Shown one piece after another: positions 1 through 5,692 of a DNA stretch of 14,055 nucleotides. The stretch's first letter is position 1; every line of letters starts with the position of its first letter. Below the pieces are notes generated by a model. The model was given only the letters and a program-made list of their open reading frames with translations. It was not told where the DNA came from and did not search any database. The position numbers and the translations under genes were made by a program. The stretch is taken from positions 1 through 14,055 of the forward strand of contig JAUYPT010000104.1 of assembly GCA_030695685.1 (NCBI GenBank). Reading direction: 5' to 3'. The DNA is from Nanobdellota archaeon. Its GTDB lineage: Archaea; Nanobdellota; Nanobdellia; Woesearchaeales; GW2011-AR9.

Positions 1-255
1 TACAGGTTTTATACCACATTGCTCTAAAAAAGGAGTGACTAATCCCAGAAACTCAGATTCTGCTTTTCCTTCTTCTTTTTGTCTTTCTTCCCCAGACATT
101 TCACGAACAATCCCGGAAAGTTCATCATGATGGCGACGAAAGTTATTGAAGTCCAGCATTTCAGATGCATCTAAAGAGAAAAAAGTGCATGGAACTTTAT
201 TATTTTGTGTTATAAGATTTTCTTTTTCAATTAATTCCACTTTTGAAACATGCAT
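1..255 (-). CDS. Unrecognised protein, 5' part only (runs off the window)
   Basis: I read an open frame of 85 codons from ATG at 255 down to base 1 with no stop, so this is the N-terminal part of a longer protein. It begins MHVSKVELIEKEN and continues as a soluble, charged, mostly helical-looking sequence with two cysteines (about residues 24 and 80) and a Glu/Lys-rich stretch at about 55-67. No signal peptide or membrane segment is visible. The start is supported by an unusually strong Shine-Dalgarno, GGAGGGGG, five bases before the ATG. A TATA-like TTATTAATC at 292-300 would give a leader of about 15 nt holding that site, so the gene may have its own promoter; it could also be read through from rpoK, 53 bp upstream. 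I do not recognise the family. That it is a real gene is likely because of the ribosome binding site and the uninterrupted frame. Confidence 0.75.
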   Translation of the reverse strand, partial: MHVSKVELIEKENLITQNNKVPCTFFSLDASEMLDFNNFRRHHDELSGIVREMSGEERQKEEGKAESEFLGLVTPFLEQCGIKPV

Positions 256-260
256 AATAA

Positions 261-268
261 CCCCCTCC
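261..268 (-). promoter_or_regulatory. Strong Shine-Dalgarno for the gene starting at 255
   Basis: The minus strand reads GGAGGGGG, then TTATT, then ATG. This is the strongest ribosome binding site in the window, where several other genes appear leaderless. It fixes the start of the downstream partial gene. Confidence 0.8.
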
Positions 269-283
269 AAACAAGATTAATGT

Positions 284-288
284 AAAAA
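284..288 (-). terminator. Weak T-run terminator candidate after rpoK
   Basis: On the minus strand, 20 bases after the rpoK stop, the sequence reads CTTATTTTTAC, a run of five T in AT-rich sequence. Archaeal RNA polymerase can stop at T-runs without a hairpin, and there is no hairpin here. The run is short, so read-through into the next gene is possible. Confidence 0.35.
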
Positions 289-308
289 TAAGATTAATAA
301 TTTGTGAA

Positions 309-545
309 TTACGCGTGTGCTATAGGCCTTTTAATCGTAATTGGTAAAATTCCTTCATTAAATTCCATAATCGCAATTTCAATAGGATTGAACTTGATTT
401 TTTCCAGATCTGCCGGAGAAAGATTCAATAAAAATGGTGCGCCCATTGATAACTGCAATGCTCTGGAGCCAATCATCCGTGCCTTCTCGTATTTAGTGTA
501 ATCAAAAACTTCCTGTTCTTCCACTATTGTCGTTTTTGCTTTCAT
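309..545 (-). CDS. rpoK: DNA-directed RNA polymerase subunit K (Rpo6, Rpb6/omega family)
   Basis: This is the 78-residue small subunit that helps assemble and stabilise the RNA polymerase core by clamping RpoA; it is the counterpart of eukaryotic Rpb6 and bacterial omega. The signature is clear: YTKYEKARMIGSRALQLSMG at residues 16-35, the family's conserved helix pair, followed by the C-terminal strand GILPITIKRP at about 65-74. The short N-terminal extension is normal for archaeal members. It is the last gene of the exosome operon, starting 12 bases after the rrp42 stop, with no good Shine-Dalgarno in the gap, so it is probably translated by coupling or reinitiation. In many archaea rpoK sits in ribosomal-protein clusters; directly behind rrp42 the common neighbour is rpl37ae instead. 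Confidence 0.95.
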   Translation of the reverse strand: MKAKTTIVEEQEVFDYTKYEKARMIGSRALQLSMGAPFLLNLSPADLEKIKFNPIEIAIMEFNEGILPITIKRPIAHA

Positions 546-557
546 GGTATTTCAGTA

Positions 558-1349
558 TTATTGCAATGATTTCGTTAAAATTTGCCGTAAAAATGCTGAT
601 TTTTCAATTGCCAAATCAATGATGGAACTAACTTCCTCAATTGATAATGGTTCCTCACCGCCTTTCTGCATTGCGGAGATAGAACCTTTCGCGTCCGACG
701 CAACAGTTAATCGCGCTTGCGCTGTTTCTTCTTCTTCTCGTGTAGGATCAACCAACAAACTATTGTTGATTTTATAAATCGTTACTGGTAAAGGCTCTTT
801 TCGCAGCGGTAAACTCTTCTCTGTCTTCTGCTTGTAATCGATAGCACCTGTTTTTTCATCGACAACAGGAAAGTGGGCTGATTTCAACGCTGCTAATGAG
901 GCTAATCCAGCAGCATCAAATAGATTTCCAGCATCATTAATAGACATAATGTCAATAGTTACAAACCAGGCTTTCTCACCAGGAGTGATACAGAGTTTCT
1001 TCAAATCGATTGCCTGCGCTTCCCGTATTCCCCGGTCTACAACCCGAGCTAATTCCACCGCTTTAATAGATGGTGGGCCAGGTTCGTAATCAGGGCTGGA
1101 TAATGGCAGTAATTCCACATTAATCATAATGCCGCCTTCATCCGGCGTATCATTGTATGGTTTCTCCAGGGAAAGCTTAACGCCAGCCATAACGACCGTC
1201 TCTCCAATTTGGACTCTTGCTGATCCTTCCGCAGTCCAGGAAATGTCTGTCTCAATCAGAAGCGGTTGGCGATAGTCATGTAATTTTCGTCCATCCAATC
1301 GTTTTTGTACAGCTGCTAATTGTGTAATTGTTTCTTTATTGATAATCAT
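558..1349 (-). CDS. rrp42: Exosome core subunit Rrp42 (catalytically inactive RNase PH-like)
   Basis: Rrp42 alternates with Rrp41 to form the hexameric RNase PH ring of the archaeal exosome, which degrades and tails RNA from the 3' end. Only Rrp41 carries the phosphorolytic site; Rrp42 contributes to RNA binding and ring structure. The 263-residue length is typical. Family marks visible here are RLDGRKLHDYR (residues 17-27), ELLPLSSPDYEPGPP and ELARVVDRGIRE in the first half, LFDAAGLASLAAL in the middle and AMQKGG near the C-terminus. The ATG overlaps the rrp41 stop as ATGA, with GGTGA nine bases upstream inside rrp41, so translation is coupled. It is third in the rrp4-rrp41-rrp42-rpoK operon. 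No degenerate or missing segments were seen. Confidence 0.97.
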   Translation of the reverse strand: MIINKETITQLAAVQKRLDGRKLHDYRQPLLIETDISWTAEGSARVQIGETVVMAGVKLSLEKPYNDTPDEGGIMINVELLPLSSPDYEPGPPSIKAVELARVVDRGIREAQAIDLKKLCITPGEKAWFVTIDIMSINDAGNLFDAAGLASLAALKSAHFPVVDEKTGAIDYKQKTEKSLPLRKEPLPVTIYKINNSLLVDPTREEEETAQARLTVASDAKGSISAMQKGGEEPLSIEEVSSIIDLAIEKSAFLRQILTKSLQ

Positions 1350-2083
1350 AATTGTTTTTCACCCATCAAAAACTTTTCTTTCAGCGCTTTTTTCTGAAGC
1401 TGGTAAATTTTCTCCGTTGCGCCCTTTGCTAATTCTAATGCCTGCAGCAATCCTTCTTTGGTAATATCACCATCTAACTGCAGCAAGGTTAATTCTTTGG
1501 TATTATGAATCATCGCAACTGGAATATCTGCCACAGTAGCATCGTGAGATTCTGGATTAAATTCATGAATCTGTTCTTCTTTATAGGTCAAGTCGGCAAC
1601 TATTTTGGTGTCAACTTTACCGACTGCAACTGAGCAAATCATATCTTTCATCGGAATGCCAGCATCTGCTAAAGCAATCGATGCTGCTGAGATTGCGGCA
1701 CAGCGCGTGCCAGCATCAGTCTGCGGCAAATCGACAAAAACATCGACGACTGCATTCGGAAAACTGGATAAATCCACGACCGGCTCTAAAGATTTAGTCA
1801 TAACCATGGCAATCTCTTGCGCTCGCCGGCTGTTGCCCGGCCTGATTCGTTCTCCTGATCCGGAAAATGGCATCATTCCATAATGGCATCGTAATACTCC
1901 TTTCTGTGGATCCTGTAAAAAGCGGGGATATAATTCTCGCGGCCCATATACGGCAGCAATCGCCCACGTTTTTCCAATCTTAAATGACGCTGAACCGTCG
2001 GCATTGGGAATAACGCCAGCTTTTGCTTCCATCGGACGCAATTCATCATCTTTCCGCCCGTCTAATCGTTGTTTATATACCAT
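1346..2083 (-). CDS. rrp41: Exosome catalytic subunit Rrp41 with altered active-site segment
   Basis: This is the RNase PH subunit that carries the phosphorolytic active site of the archaeal exosome. Numbering from the ATG at 2083 (245 residues), RLDGRKDDELRP is at 6-17, the phosphate/RNA-binding pair Arg86-Arg87 lies in GNSRRAQE, and TDAGTRCAAISAASIALADA is at 122-141. The second catalytic aspartate is Asp186 in VADIPVAM. The partner acid is odd: family members have Asp six residues before it (for example ED...EAD), whereas here the matching KEE ends in Glu170, 16 residues away, with about ten extra residues between them. ATG 2083 is preferred because GTGA sits five bases upstream; it starts one base after the rrp4 stop. 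A GTG at 2092, overlapping rrp4 by 8 bp, is the alternative. Identity is firm; full activity is less certain. Confidence 0.96.
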   Translation of the reverse strand: MVYKQRLDGRKDDELRPMEAKAGVIPNADGSASFKIGKTWAIAAVYGPRELYPRFLQDPQKGVLRCHYGMMPFSGSGERIRPGNSRRAQEIAMVMTKSLEPVVDLSSFPNAVVDVFVDLPQTDAGTRCAAISAASIALADAGIPMKDMICSVAVGKVDTKIVADLTYKEEQIHEFNPESHDATVADIPVAMIHNTKELTLLQLDGDITKEGLLQALELAKGATEKIYQLQKKALKEKFLMGEKQL

Positions 2084-2084
2084 T

Positions 2085-2807
2085 TTATTCACTACTCTCT
2101 TCCGGCATATAATTTTCTATTTTTTTGCCGGTGCGGCTGACGAGGAATTGCTCCATTTTTTCAGTAAGCCCTTCCTGATGTGACTTTTGTTCAATAATTT
2201 TAATTGCTTCTGCTGCCAATTGTTCTCCTTCCGGTGTTCCCCGCAGCCAAATAAGGCCATTCTGGCCGACGGTGATATCACAATTCGTATGAGCCTTGAT
2301 CAGCGAAATCATGCTTCCTTTCTTCCCAATAACCCGGGGAACTTTCTGGCTGTTAATTTTAATAATTCTGCCGCCATTAACTTTATGCAGTCCTGGCTCT
2401 TTCATGGTCACATCAATCAAATTTTGAGAAGTTACTTTCGTTACTTTGACGACAACATAATCGCCGACCGCAAGTATCCTGCTTAAATCTTCATCCTTGC
2501 GGATAAAGCGGGATGAAGCGTCCTGCATGCTCAGCATGGCAGTGTAGGCAGTGCCGGTCTTAATCCGCCAGCCGCTCATTAAAATATCAATCACTTCACC
2601 AATGATTTTATCTCCTGGCTTAAAAATATACGGTCCGCTTAAGGGTGTTATTTTTAACACTCTCCCAGCAATAGAGACTAGTCCTAAGACTTTAGAATAA
2701 ATCTTTTCATTTTCTCGATAGGTATTATCACCAGGCAGAAAATCTAACCCTTCGGCCAGCGCTTCGCCGGGAATAACAATATCCCTTTCATTAACTACTA
2801 TACTCAT
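2085..2807 (-). CDS. rrp4: Exosome RNA-binding cap subunit Rrp4 (S1 and KH domains)
   Basis: Rrp4 forms part of the three-subunit cap on the RNase PH ring and guides substrate RNA into the pore. The 240-residue protein has the usual order: an N-terminal domain (about 1-62, with DIVIPGEALAEG), an S1 OB-fold (about 66-137) and a KH domain (about 145-208) with the loop VIGKKGSMI. The linker to the C-terminal Glu/Lys-rich helix is ordinary. The gene leads the exosome operon. Its start has a long-spaced but otherwise near-perfect Shine-Dalgarno, AGGTGAGATC; 13 bases separate AGGTGA from the ATG. The promoter lies about 117 bp upstream, leaving a leader with notable complementarity that is described separately. 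In many archaea the gene before rrp4 encodes the SBDS homologue; here it is an unrelated 343-residue protein in its own transcription unit. Confidence 0.97.
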   Translation of the reverse strand: MSIVVNERDIVIPGEALAEGLDFLPGDNTYRENEKIYSKVLGLVSIAGRVLKITPLSGPYIFKPGDKIIGEVIDILMSGWRIKTGTAYTAMLSMQDASSRFIRKDEDLSRILAVGDYVVVKVTKVTSQNLIDVTMKEPGLHKVNGGRIIKINSQKVPRVIGKKGSMISLIKAHTNCDITVGQNGLIWLRGTPEGEQLAAEAIKIIEQKSHQEGLTEKMEQFLVSRTGKKIENYMPEESSE

Positions 2808-2833
2808 TTTTATAACGATCTCACCTTATTTTT

Positions 2834-2899
2834 GTTCTCAACAAATAGGTAATAAGAGTTATGTTGAAAACCTGTAAGATCCCTCATTTCTCACTCTTA
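2834..2899 (-). promoter_or_regulatory. Candidate structured leader (H-type pseudoknot) of the exosome operon
   Basis: In the minus-strand transcript four segments occur in the order B1 (2899-2893, UAAGAGU), A1 (2871-2862, GUUUUCAACA), B2 (2859-2853, ACUCUUA), A2 (2843-2834, UGUUGAGAAC). B1 pairs with B2 over 7 bp and A1 pairs with A2 over 10 bp, including one U-G wobble that pairs only in the minus-strand RNA. The interleaved order is that of an H-type pseudoknot, or of two mutually exclusive hairpins. It fills the predicted leader between the start site near 2898 and the Shine-Dalgarno at 2826-2821. The pairing is seen in the sequence; a regulatory role is inference. Confidence 0.45.
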
Positions 2900-2918
2900 A
2901 TGGAGCAAAAATAGGATA

Positions 2919-2929
2919 TTATTTAAAAA
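2919..2929 (-). promoter_or_regulatory. TATA box of the rrp4-rrp41-rrp42-rpoK operon
   Basis: The minus strand reads AAAG followed by TTTTTAAATAA, a BRE-like and TATA-like pair. With the usual spacing of about 26 bp, transcription would start near 2898, leaving a leader of about 90 nt before the rrp4 ATG. No better TATA element was found at the leaderless distance from the ATG. Confidence 0.55.
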
Positions 2930-2969
2930 CTTTATGGTTGTTTTGGCTATTGTTGAGAATAGGATCACA

Positions 2970-3000
2970 ATTTTTCGTGCGCTTCGCGCAAACCAAAAAT
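2970..3000 (-). terminator. Hairpin and T-run directly after the 343-residue gene
   Basis: Four bases after the stop codon the minus strand reads ATTTTT, then a 5-bp GC-rich stem TGCGC-GAA-GCGCA, then AAAAAT. ATTTTT and AAAAAT can extend the stem across an internal loop. The T-run precedes the stem rather than following it, so this is not a classic intrinsic terminator. It may still be a 3'-end structure, or the T5 run alone may act as the archaeal stop signal. Confidence 0.4.
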
Positions 3001-3004
3001 GGGG

Positions 3005-4036
3005 CTACCGACGGAGGAAGCAACCGTAGTTGTCTAGATTGTAGTTGCCGATGGCATTGGAATAGTCATCAAGAATGCTGACAAACAACGCCCGCAGTTG
3101 ATTTTCCGCAACACCAGTTCTCAGCCAGAAGCCCATATTTTTTCCTTTTCGTTGGGAAAAGATAATATCAGTATGTTCCTGCAGCAGGAGTTTATCCTCT
3201 TCGACAGCTGCATTCCAAGCGGGTTGATTCAGCACTTGTTCTTGTGTTAATAATCGATTATAAGTTCCATCATTTCTATTTAATTTTATAACTCCATCGC
3301 CATGAAGAGAATCATAATCCATGGGTATAAATCGATTATTAAAATTTTCATTGATGCCGATCAAATGCAGTGATTGAAGGATCAGTTTAAACTCATTCGG
3401 AGAATCTGCTTTATACGCAATGCCAGTACAGGAGTCTAAAAAAGTATTAAATAAGCGTAATCTGTTATCTAGAGTTCGTTTCTCTCCATCCTCATCATAC
3501 AACGTATAGAAATCTTCTACTCTGGCTTGGATATTCTCTTTGAAAGTGAAAGGGCGGTAGAATTCTTCGCCATTAATCTTGACAGTAGGATGTGTTATAC
3601 TCTTTTCTTGTTCGCAGGATTCTCGTAATTGATGGACGCTTGAAGCATAATTATTAGTTTGAGGCAGTAATGTATAATGAGGAAATTCTTCAGTGACAAA
3701 AGTGCCGTCTAATTCTTTTAACTTTTCTTTTCCATTCGGAAATTTTAAAGGAAAAGCGCCCATCCATAAATCATCATTCTCCATGAAATAAGAAGGCACT
3801 TGTTCTCCTGCATCAAAATACTGTTTCAAAACTTTCTGCCGTTGGGAAAGTACAAATGTTCTTGCTTCTTTAGCATCTTCTCCTGTAATTTTCCCTTTCC
3901 GAAAATTATAATCATTCGCGATAGCTTCACCATGAGCATTGCCGTCTTCCAATAATTTATCTGCTAATACAAGCCAGCGTTCTAACTCTGAAGGTTTCTC
4001 ACGGACAACAGCGATTAAGTCATTATAATTAGTCAT
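3005..4036 (-). CDS. Unrecognised 343-residue protein, N-terminus like the 'repeat-companion' motif
   Basis: I do not recognise the full-length family. The first 40 residues match the pattern of the short bacterial repeat-companion domain (TIGR02996), typically nP....RLVYADWLEERGDPRGE: here KPSELERWLVLADKLLEDGN followed by AHGEAI. The rest is soluble, with no signal peptide or membrane segment, many aromatic residues and acidic patches, and no catalytic motif I can name. The start is well supported: a TATA box lies 22-31 bp before the ATG, predicting a leaderless mRNA, and no Shine-Dalgarno is present. The gene forms its own unit between psmA and the exosome operon, where many archaea have the SBDS homologue; it does not look like SBDS. 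The resemblance to TIGR02996 is by eye and needs a profile search. Confidence 0.85.
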   Translation of the reverse strand: MTNYNDLIAVVREKPSELERWLVLADKLLEDGNAHGEAIANDYNFRKGKITGEDAKEARTFVLSQRQKVLKQYFDAGEQVPSYFMENDDLWMGAFPLKFPNGKEKLKELDGTFVTEEFPHYTLLPQTNNYASSVHQLRESCEQEKSITHPTVKINGEEFYRPFTFKENIQARVEDFYTLYDEDGEKRTLDNRLRLFNTFLDSCTGIAYKADSPNEFKLILQSLHLIGINENFNNRFIPMDYDSLHGDGVIKLNRNDGTYNRLLTQEQVLNQPAWNAAVEEDKLLLQEHTDIIFSQRKGKNMGFWLRTGVAENQLRALFVSILDDYSNAIGNYNLDNYGCFLRR

Positions 4037-4057
4037 AAAAGCGTCAAAAGAAGGGTA

Positions 4058-4067
4058 TTTTATAAAA
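4058..4067 (-). promoter_or_regulatory. TATA box of the 343-residue gene (leaderless)
   Basis: TTTTATAAAA on the minus strand lies 22-31 bases upstream of the A of the ATG at 4036, placing the predicted start site on or next to the start codon. It sits just downstream of the psmA terminator. Confidence 0.7.
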
Positions 4068-4076
4068 GTTAAGATT

Positions 4077-4090
4077 AAAAAAAGTAAAAA
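4077..4090 (-). terminator. T-rich terminator after psmA
   Basis: Immediately after the psmA TAA the minus strand reads TTTTTACTTTTTTT, runs of five and seven T without a hairpin. This is the usual form of an archaeal intrinsic terminator, and it is followed within 20 bp by the promoter of the next gene. Confidence 0.65.
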
Positions 4091-4822
4091 TTATTTAATC
4101 AGCCTTTTCAACTCATCATTGCTTAACTTCTTGAAGCGCATGCTCTTGACGTCAATATAGCCAGCATCAACCCGGTCAAAGTTAAAATCTGATTTCAGAA
4201 GGTCTTTCATCGCGCCTAAACCTAGCTTGATGCCTTCTTCAACTGTTAAGGTAGGCCTCCATTTTTGCTGAAGCAGAGCATCTATTTCGGCATCTCCCTC
4301 TCCTATAGCCACCGCTTTATACTGGAAGTATAACCCATACGGTTCCGTTAAGAATAATTTAATATCGCCATCTTCCTCAACACCGGCAACTAACATTGAA
4401 ACGCCAAACGGCCGCAAGCCTGCAGATTGTGTACATACTTGTTTCAAATCACAAATTTCTTTAACGATGGAAAGGACATCAATCTTAGAGTCATAGGTTA
4501 CAGCATGCTGCTGTGCTTTGAGCTGAGAACGGTCAACTAACACTCGGGCATCTGAAATAATGCCGGCTGCCGTCGCGGCAATGTGATCATCGATGACAAA
4601 CATCTTTTCAATGGCTTCCGGAATCATCAGCTTGGACATAATCCTCTTATCAGAAATAAGAACGACACCATCTTTACAAACAATTCCCATCGCCGTTGAG
4701 CCTTGTTTTACAGTCTTCTTGGCATATTCTACTTGTAATAATCGACCGTCAGGAGAAAACATCGTGATGGAGCGGTCATAACCCATCTTGTCAACTTGCA
4801 TTTGTTGTTGTTTATTATTCAT
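4091..4822 (-). CDS. psmA: Proteasome subunit alpha (20S core particle)
   Basis: The alpha subunit forms the outer rings of the 20S proteasome and controls substrate entry. The N-terminal alpha signature is present, YDRSITMFSPDGRLLQVEYA at residues 15-34, preceded by a Gln-rich gate peptide. Lys73 in EAIEKMFVID corresponds to the pocket lysine (Thermoplasma Lys66) that binds the C-terminal HbYX motif of activating ATPases. The motifs GVRPYGVS-like (GLRPFGVS), YKAVAIGEG and EGIKLGLGAM follow in order. At 243 residues it is of normal length. ATG 4822 is chosen because GAGGTG lies six bases upstream; the in-frame GTG at 4831 falls within that ribosome binding site. It starts 17 bp after pop5 and ends in a T-rich terminator, so pop5-psmA is a two-gene operon. 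The beta subunit is not in this window. Confidence 0.97.
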   Translation of the reverse strand: MNNKQQQMQVDKMGYDRSITMFSPDGRLLQVEYAKKTVKQGSTAMGIVCKDGVVLISDKRIMSKLMIPEAIEKMFVIDDHIAATAAGIISDARVLVDRSQLKAQQHAVTYDSKIDVLSIVKEICDLKQVCTQSAGLRPFGVSMLVAGVEEDGDIKLFLTEPYGLYFQYKAVAIGEGDAEIDALLQQKWRPTLTVEEGIKLGLGAMKDLLKSDFNFDRVDAGYIDVKSMRFKKLSNDELKRLIK

Positions 4823-4839
4823 GGTAAACACCTCATAAT

Positions 4840-5166
4840 TTATAATCGAGCACTGGCTTTTTTTAACGTTCCGGATGTGGCTACAGATTTAACCACGACA
4901 GGAACATTTTTAATGGTAGTGATTAAGATCACAGCAGCTTTACACTCATCACTATAACGATTGGATACTTTTACTATAAAGCGGTTGTTTTTATACTTTT
5001 CTTTTACAAAGAGAGGTGCTGCCTTAGATACGCCAAGCTGTCCTAAAAACAGAAGCAGAGCAGACTCGACTTCTTTGGCAACATCAGATAGTGTAAATTG
5101 CTGCGGTGCAATGATTTCAAAGACAATATATCTCTTTTGAGAACGCAACGAAGGCAATAGTTTCAT
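4840..5166 (-). CDS. rnp2: RNase P protein component Pop5 (Rnp2)
   Basis: Pop5 is a protein subunit of archaeal RNase P, which removes the 5' leader of tRNA precursors; it pairs with Rpp30 and supports catalysis by the RNA subunit. The 108-residue sequence shows the family pattern: N-terminal LPSLRSQKRYIVFEII (residues 4-19), central NNRFIVKVSNRYSDECKAAV (60-79) and C-terminal VVVKSVATSGTLKKA (90-104). The start is supported by a TATA box 22-29 bp before the ATG, predicting a leaderless transcript, and no Shine-Dalgarno precedes it. It is the first gene of the pop5-psmA operon, an association also known from other archaea. Rpp30, often next door elsewhere, is absent here. Confidence 0.93.
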   Translation of the reverse strand: MKLLPSLRSQKRYIVFEIIAPQQFTLSDVAKEVESALLLFLGQLGVSKAAPLFVKEKYKNNRFIVKVSNRYSDECKAAVILITTIKNVPVVVKSVATSGTLKKASARL

Positions 5167-5175
5167 AGAATGATT

Positions 5176-5182
5176 AAAAAAA
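5176..5182 (-). terminator. T7 terminator after ssb
   Basis: The minus strand reads CTCTTTTTTTAATC 27 bp after the ssb stop. The run lies between the TATA box of pop5 (5188-5195) and its ATG (5166), so end and start signals of adjacent units interdigitate, as expected in a very compact genome. Confidence 0.5.
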
Positions 5183-5187
5183 GAGAT

Positions 5188-5195
5188 TATATAAA
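5188..5195 (-). promoter_or_regulatory. TATA box of pop5-psmA (leaderless)
   Basis: A consensus archaeal TTTATATA on the minus strand lies 22-29 bases before the A of the pop5 ATG at 5166, predicting transcription from the start codon itself. Confidence 0.75.
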
Positions 5196-5209
5196 TGTTT
5201 ACTCTCTAT

Positions 5210-5650
5210 TTAATCTATAAATTCTTCATCAGGAAGGTATTCAGCATCGTCATCAGAACTATCATCGGCATCATCGTCACCATCATCTTTTTGAACTGTA
5301 GGCTTTCCACCCGTCAATGAAGCTGCTGCGACGACCGTAGACGCTGATGGAGAAACTGCCGCTGTTCCAACAATTTCAATCTTGCCGAATTTACCGGCAG
5401 ATAATTGTTTCTCGCCTCGAAATTCTGAACACCAGCCGTTCTGGAGATGAATTTTATCGTTAACGTTTACTTTATCAATATCGTCATTCCATAACGTTAA
5501 CTTAATCTGCCCGGAACCATCCTTAATCATGGCATTGCATACTCTGCCAGTTTTCCCGAATTTTTCAAAACTGCGGGCATCTTCTTTGGTAACAATTTCC
5601 GCAACAAGATCAATATTGCCTTGATTGGCATTAATATCTTTGATTTCCAT
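5210..5650 (-). CDS. ssb: Single-stranded DNA-binding protein, single OB-fold with acidic tail
   Basis: This protein protects single-stranded DNA in replication and repair. The 146 residues split into an OB-fold (about 1-95), a Ser/Ala/Thr-rich linker (96-120) and a strongly acidic tail (121-146). The fold resembles Sulfolobus SSB and human SOSS-B: GRVCNAMIKDGSGQIKLTLW (35-54), NGWCSEFRGEKQLSAGK (71-87). Trp54, Trp73 and Phe77 keep the spacing of the DNA-stacking aromatics Trp56, Trp75 and Phe79 of the Sulfolobus protein. The tail is 14 Asp plus some Glu and ends DEEFID, recalling the bacterial SSB-Ct tip that recruits partners; the Sulfolobus tail is also acidic. The gene is a single transcription unit with its own TATA box 22-31 bp before the ATG and a T7 run after the stop. 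Confidence 0.9.
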   Translation of the reverse strand: MEIKDINANQGNIDLVAEIVTKEDARSFEKFGKTGRVCNAMIKDGSGQIKLTLWNDDIDKVNVNDKIHLQNGWCSEFRGEKQLSAGKFGKIEIVGTAAVSPSASTVVAAASLTGGKPTVQKDDGDDDADDSSDDDAEYLPDEEFID

Positions 5651-5671
5651 TGTACCCGCAGATAACCTCGT

Positions 5672-5681
5672 TTTTATATAA
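5672..5681 (-). promoter_or_regulatory. TATA box of ssb (leaderless)
   Basis: TTATATAAAA on the minus strand lies 22-31 bases before the A of the ssb ATG at 5650. The predicted start site coincides with the ATG. The hairpin element at 5693-5786 begins 11 bp upstream of this box, close to where a BRE or regulator would bind. Confidence 0.7.
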
Positions 5682-5692
5682 TTTTTGGTTTG

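Noticed and set aside
558..1349. Loss of catalytic residues in Rrp42 as a defect
   Set aside because: Archaeal Rrp42 is normally inactive; the sequence is ordinary for the family.
1605..1883. Plus-strand open frame of 92 codons
   Set aside because: It lies wholly within rrp41 on the opposite strand, has no promoter or ribosome binding site and resembles no protein; it is a shadow of the real gene.
3005..4036. The 343-residue protein as a diverged SBDS
   Set aside because: It is about 100 residues longer than SBDS, and its N-terminus does not show the SBDS domain pattern; only the position is similar.
4823..4831. GTG at 4831 as the psmA start
   Set aside because: The GTG is part of the GAGGTG ribosome binding site serving the ATG at 4822, so it cannot be the start as well.
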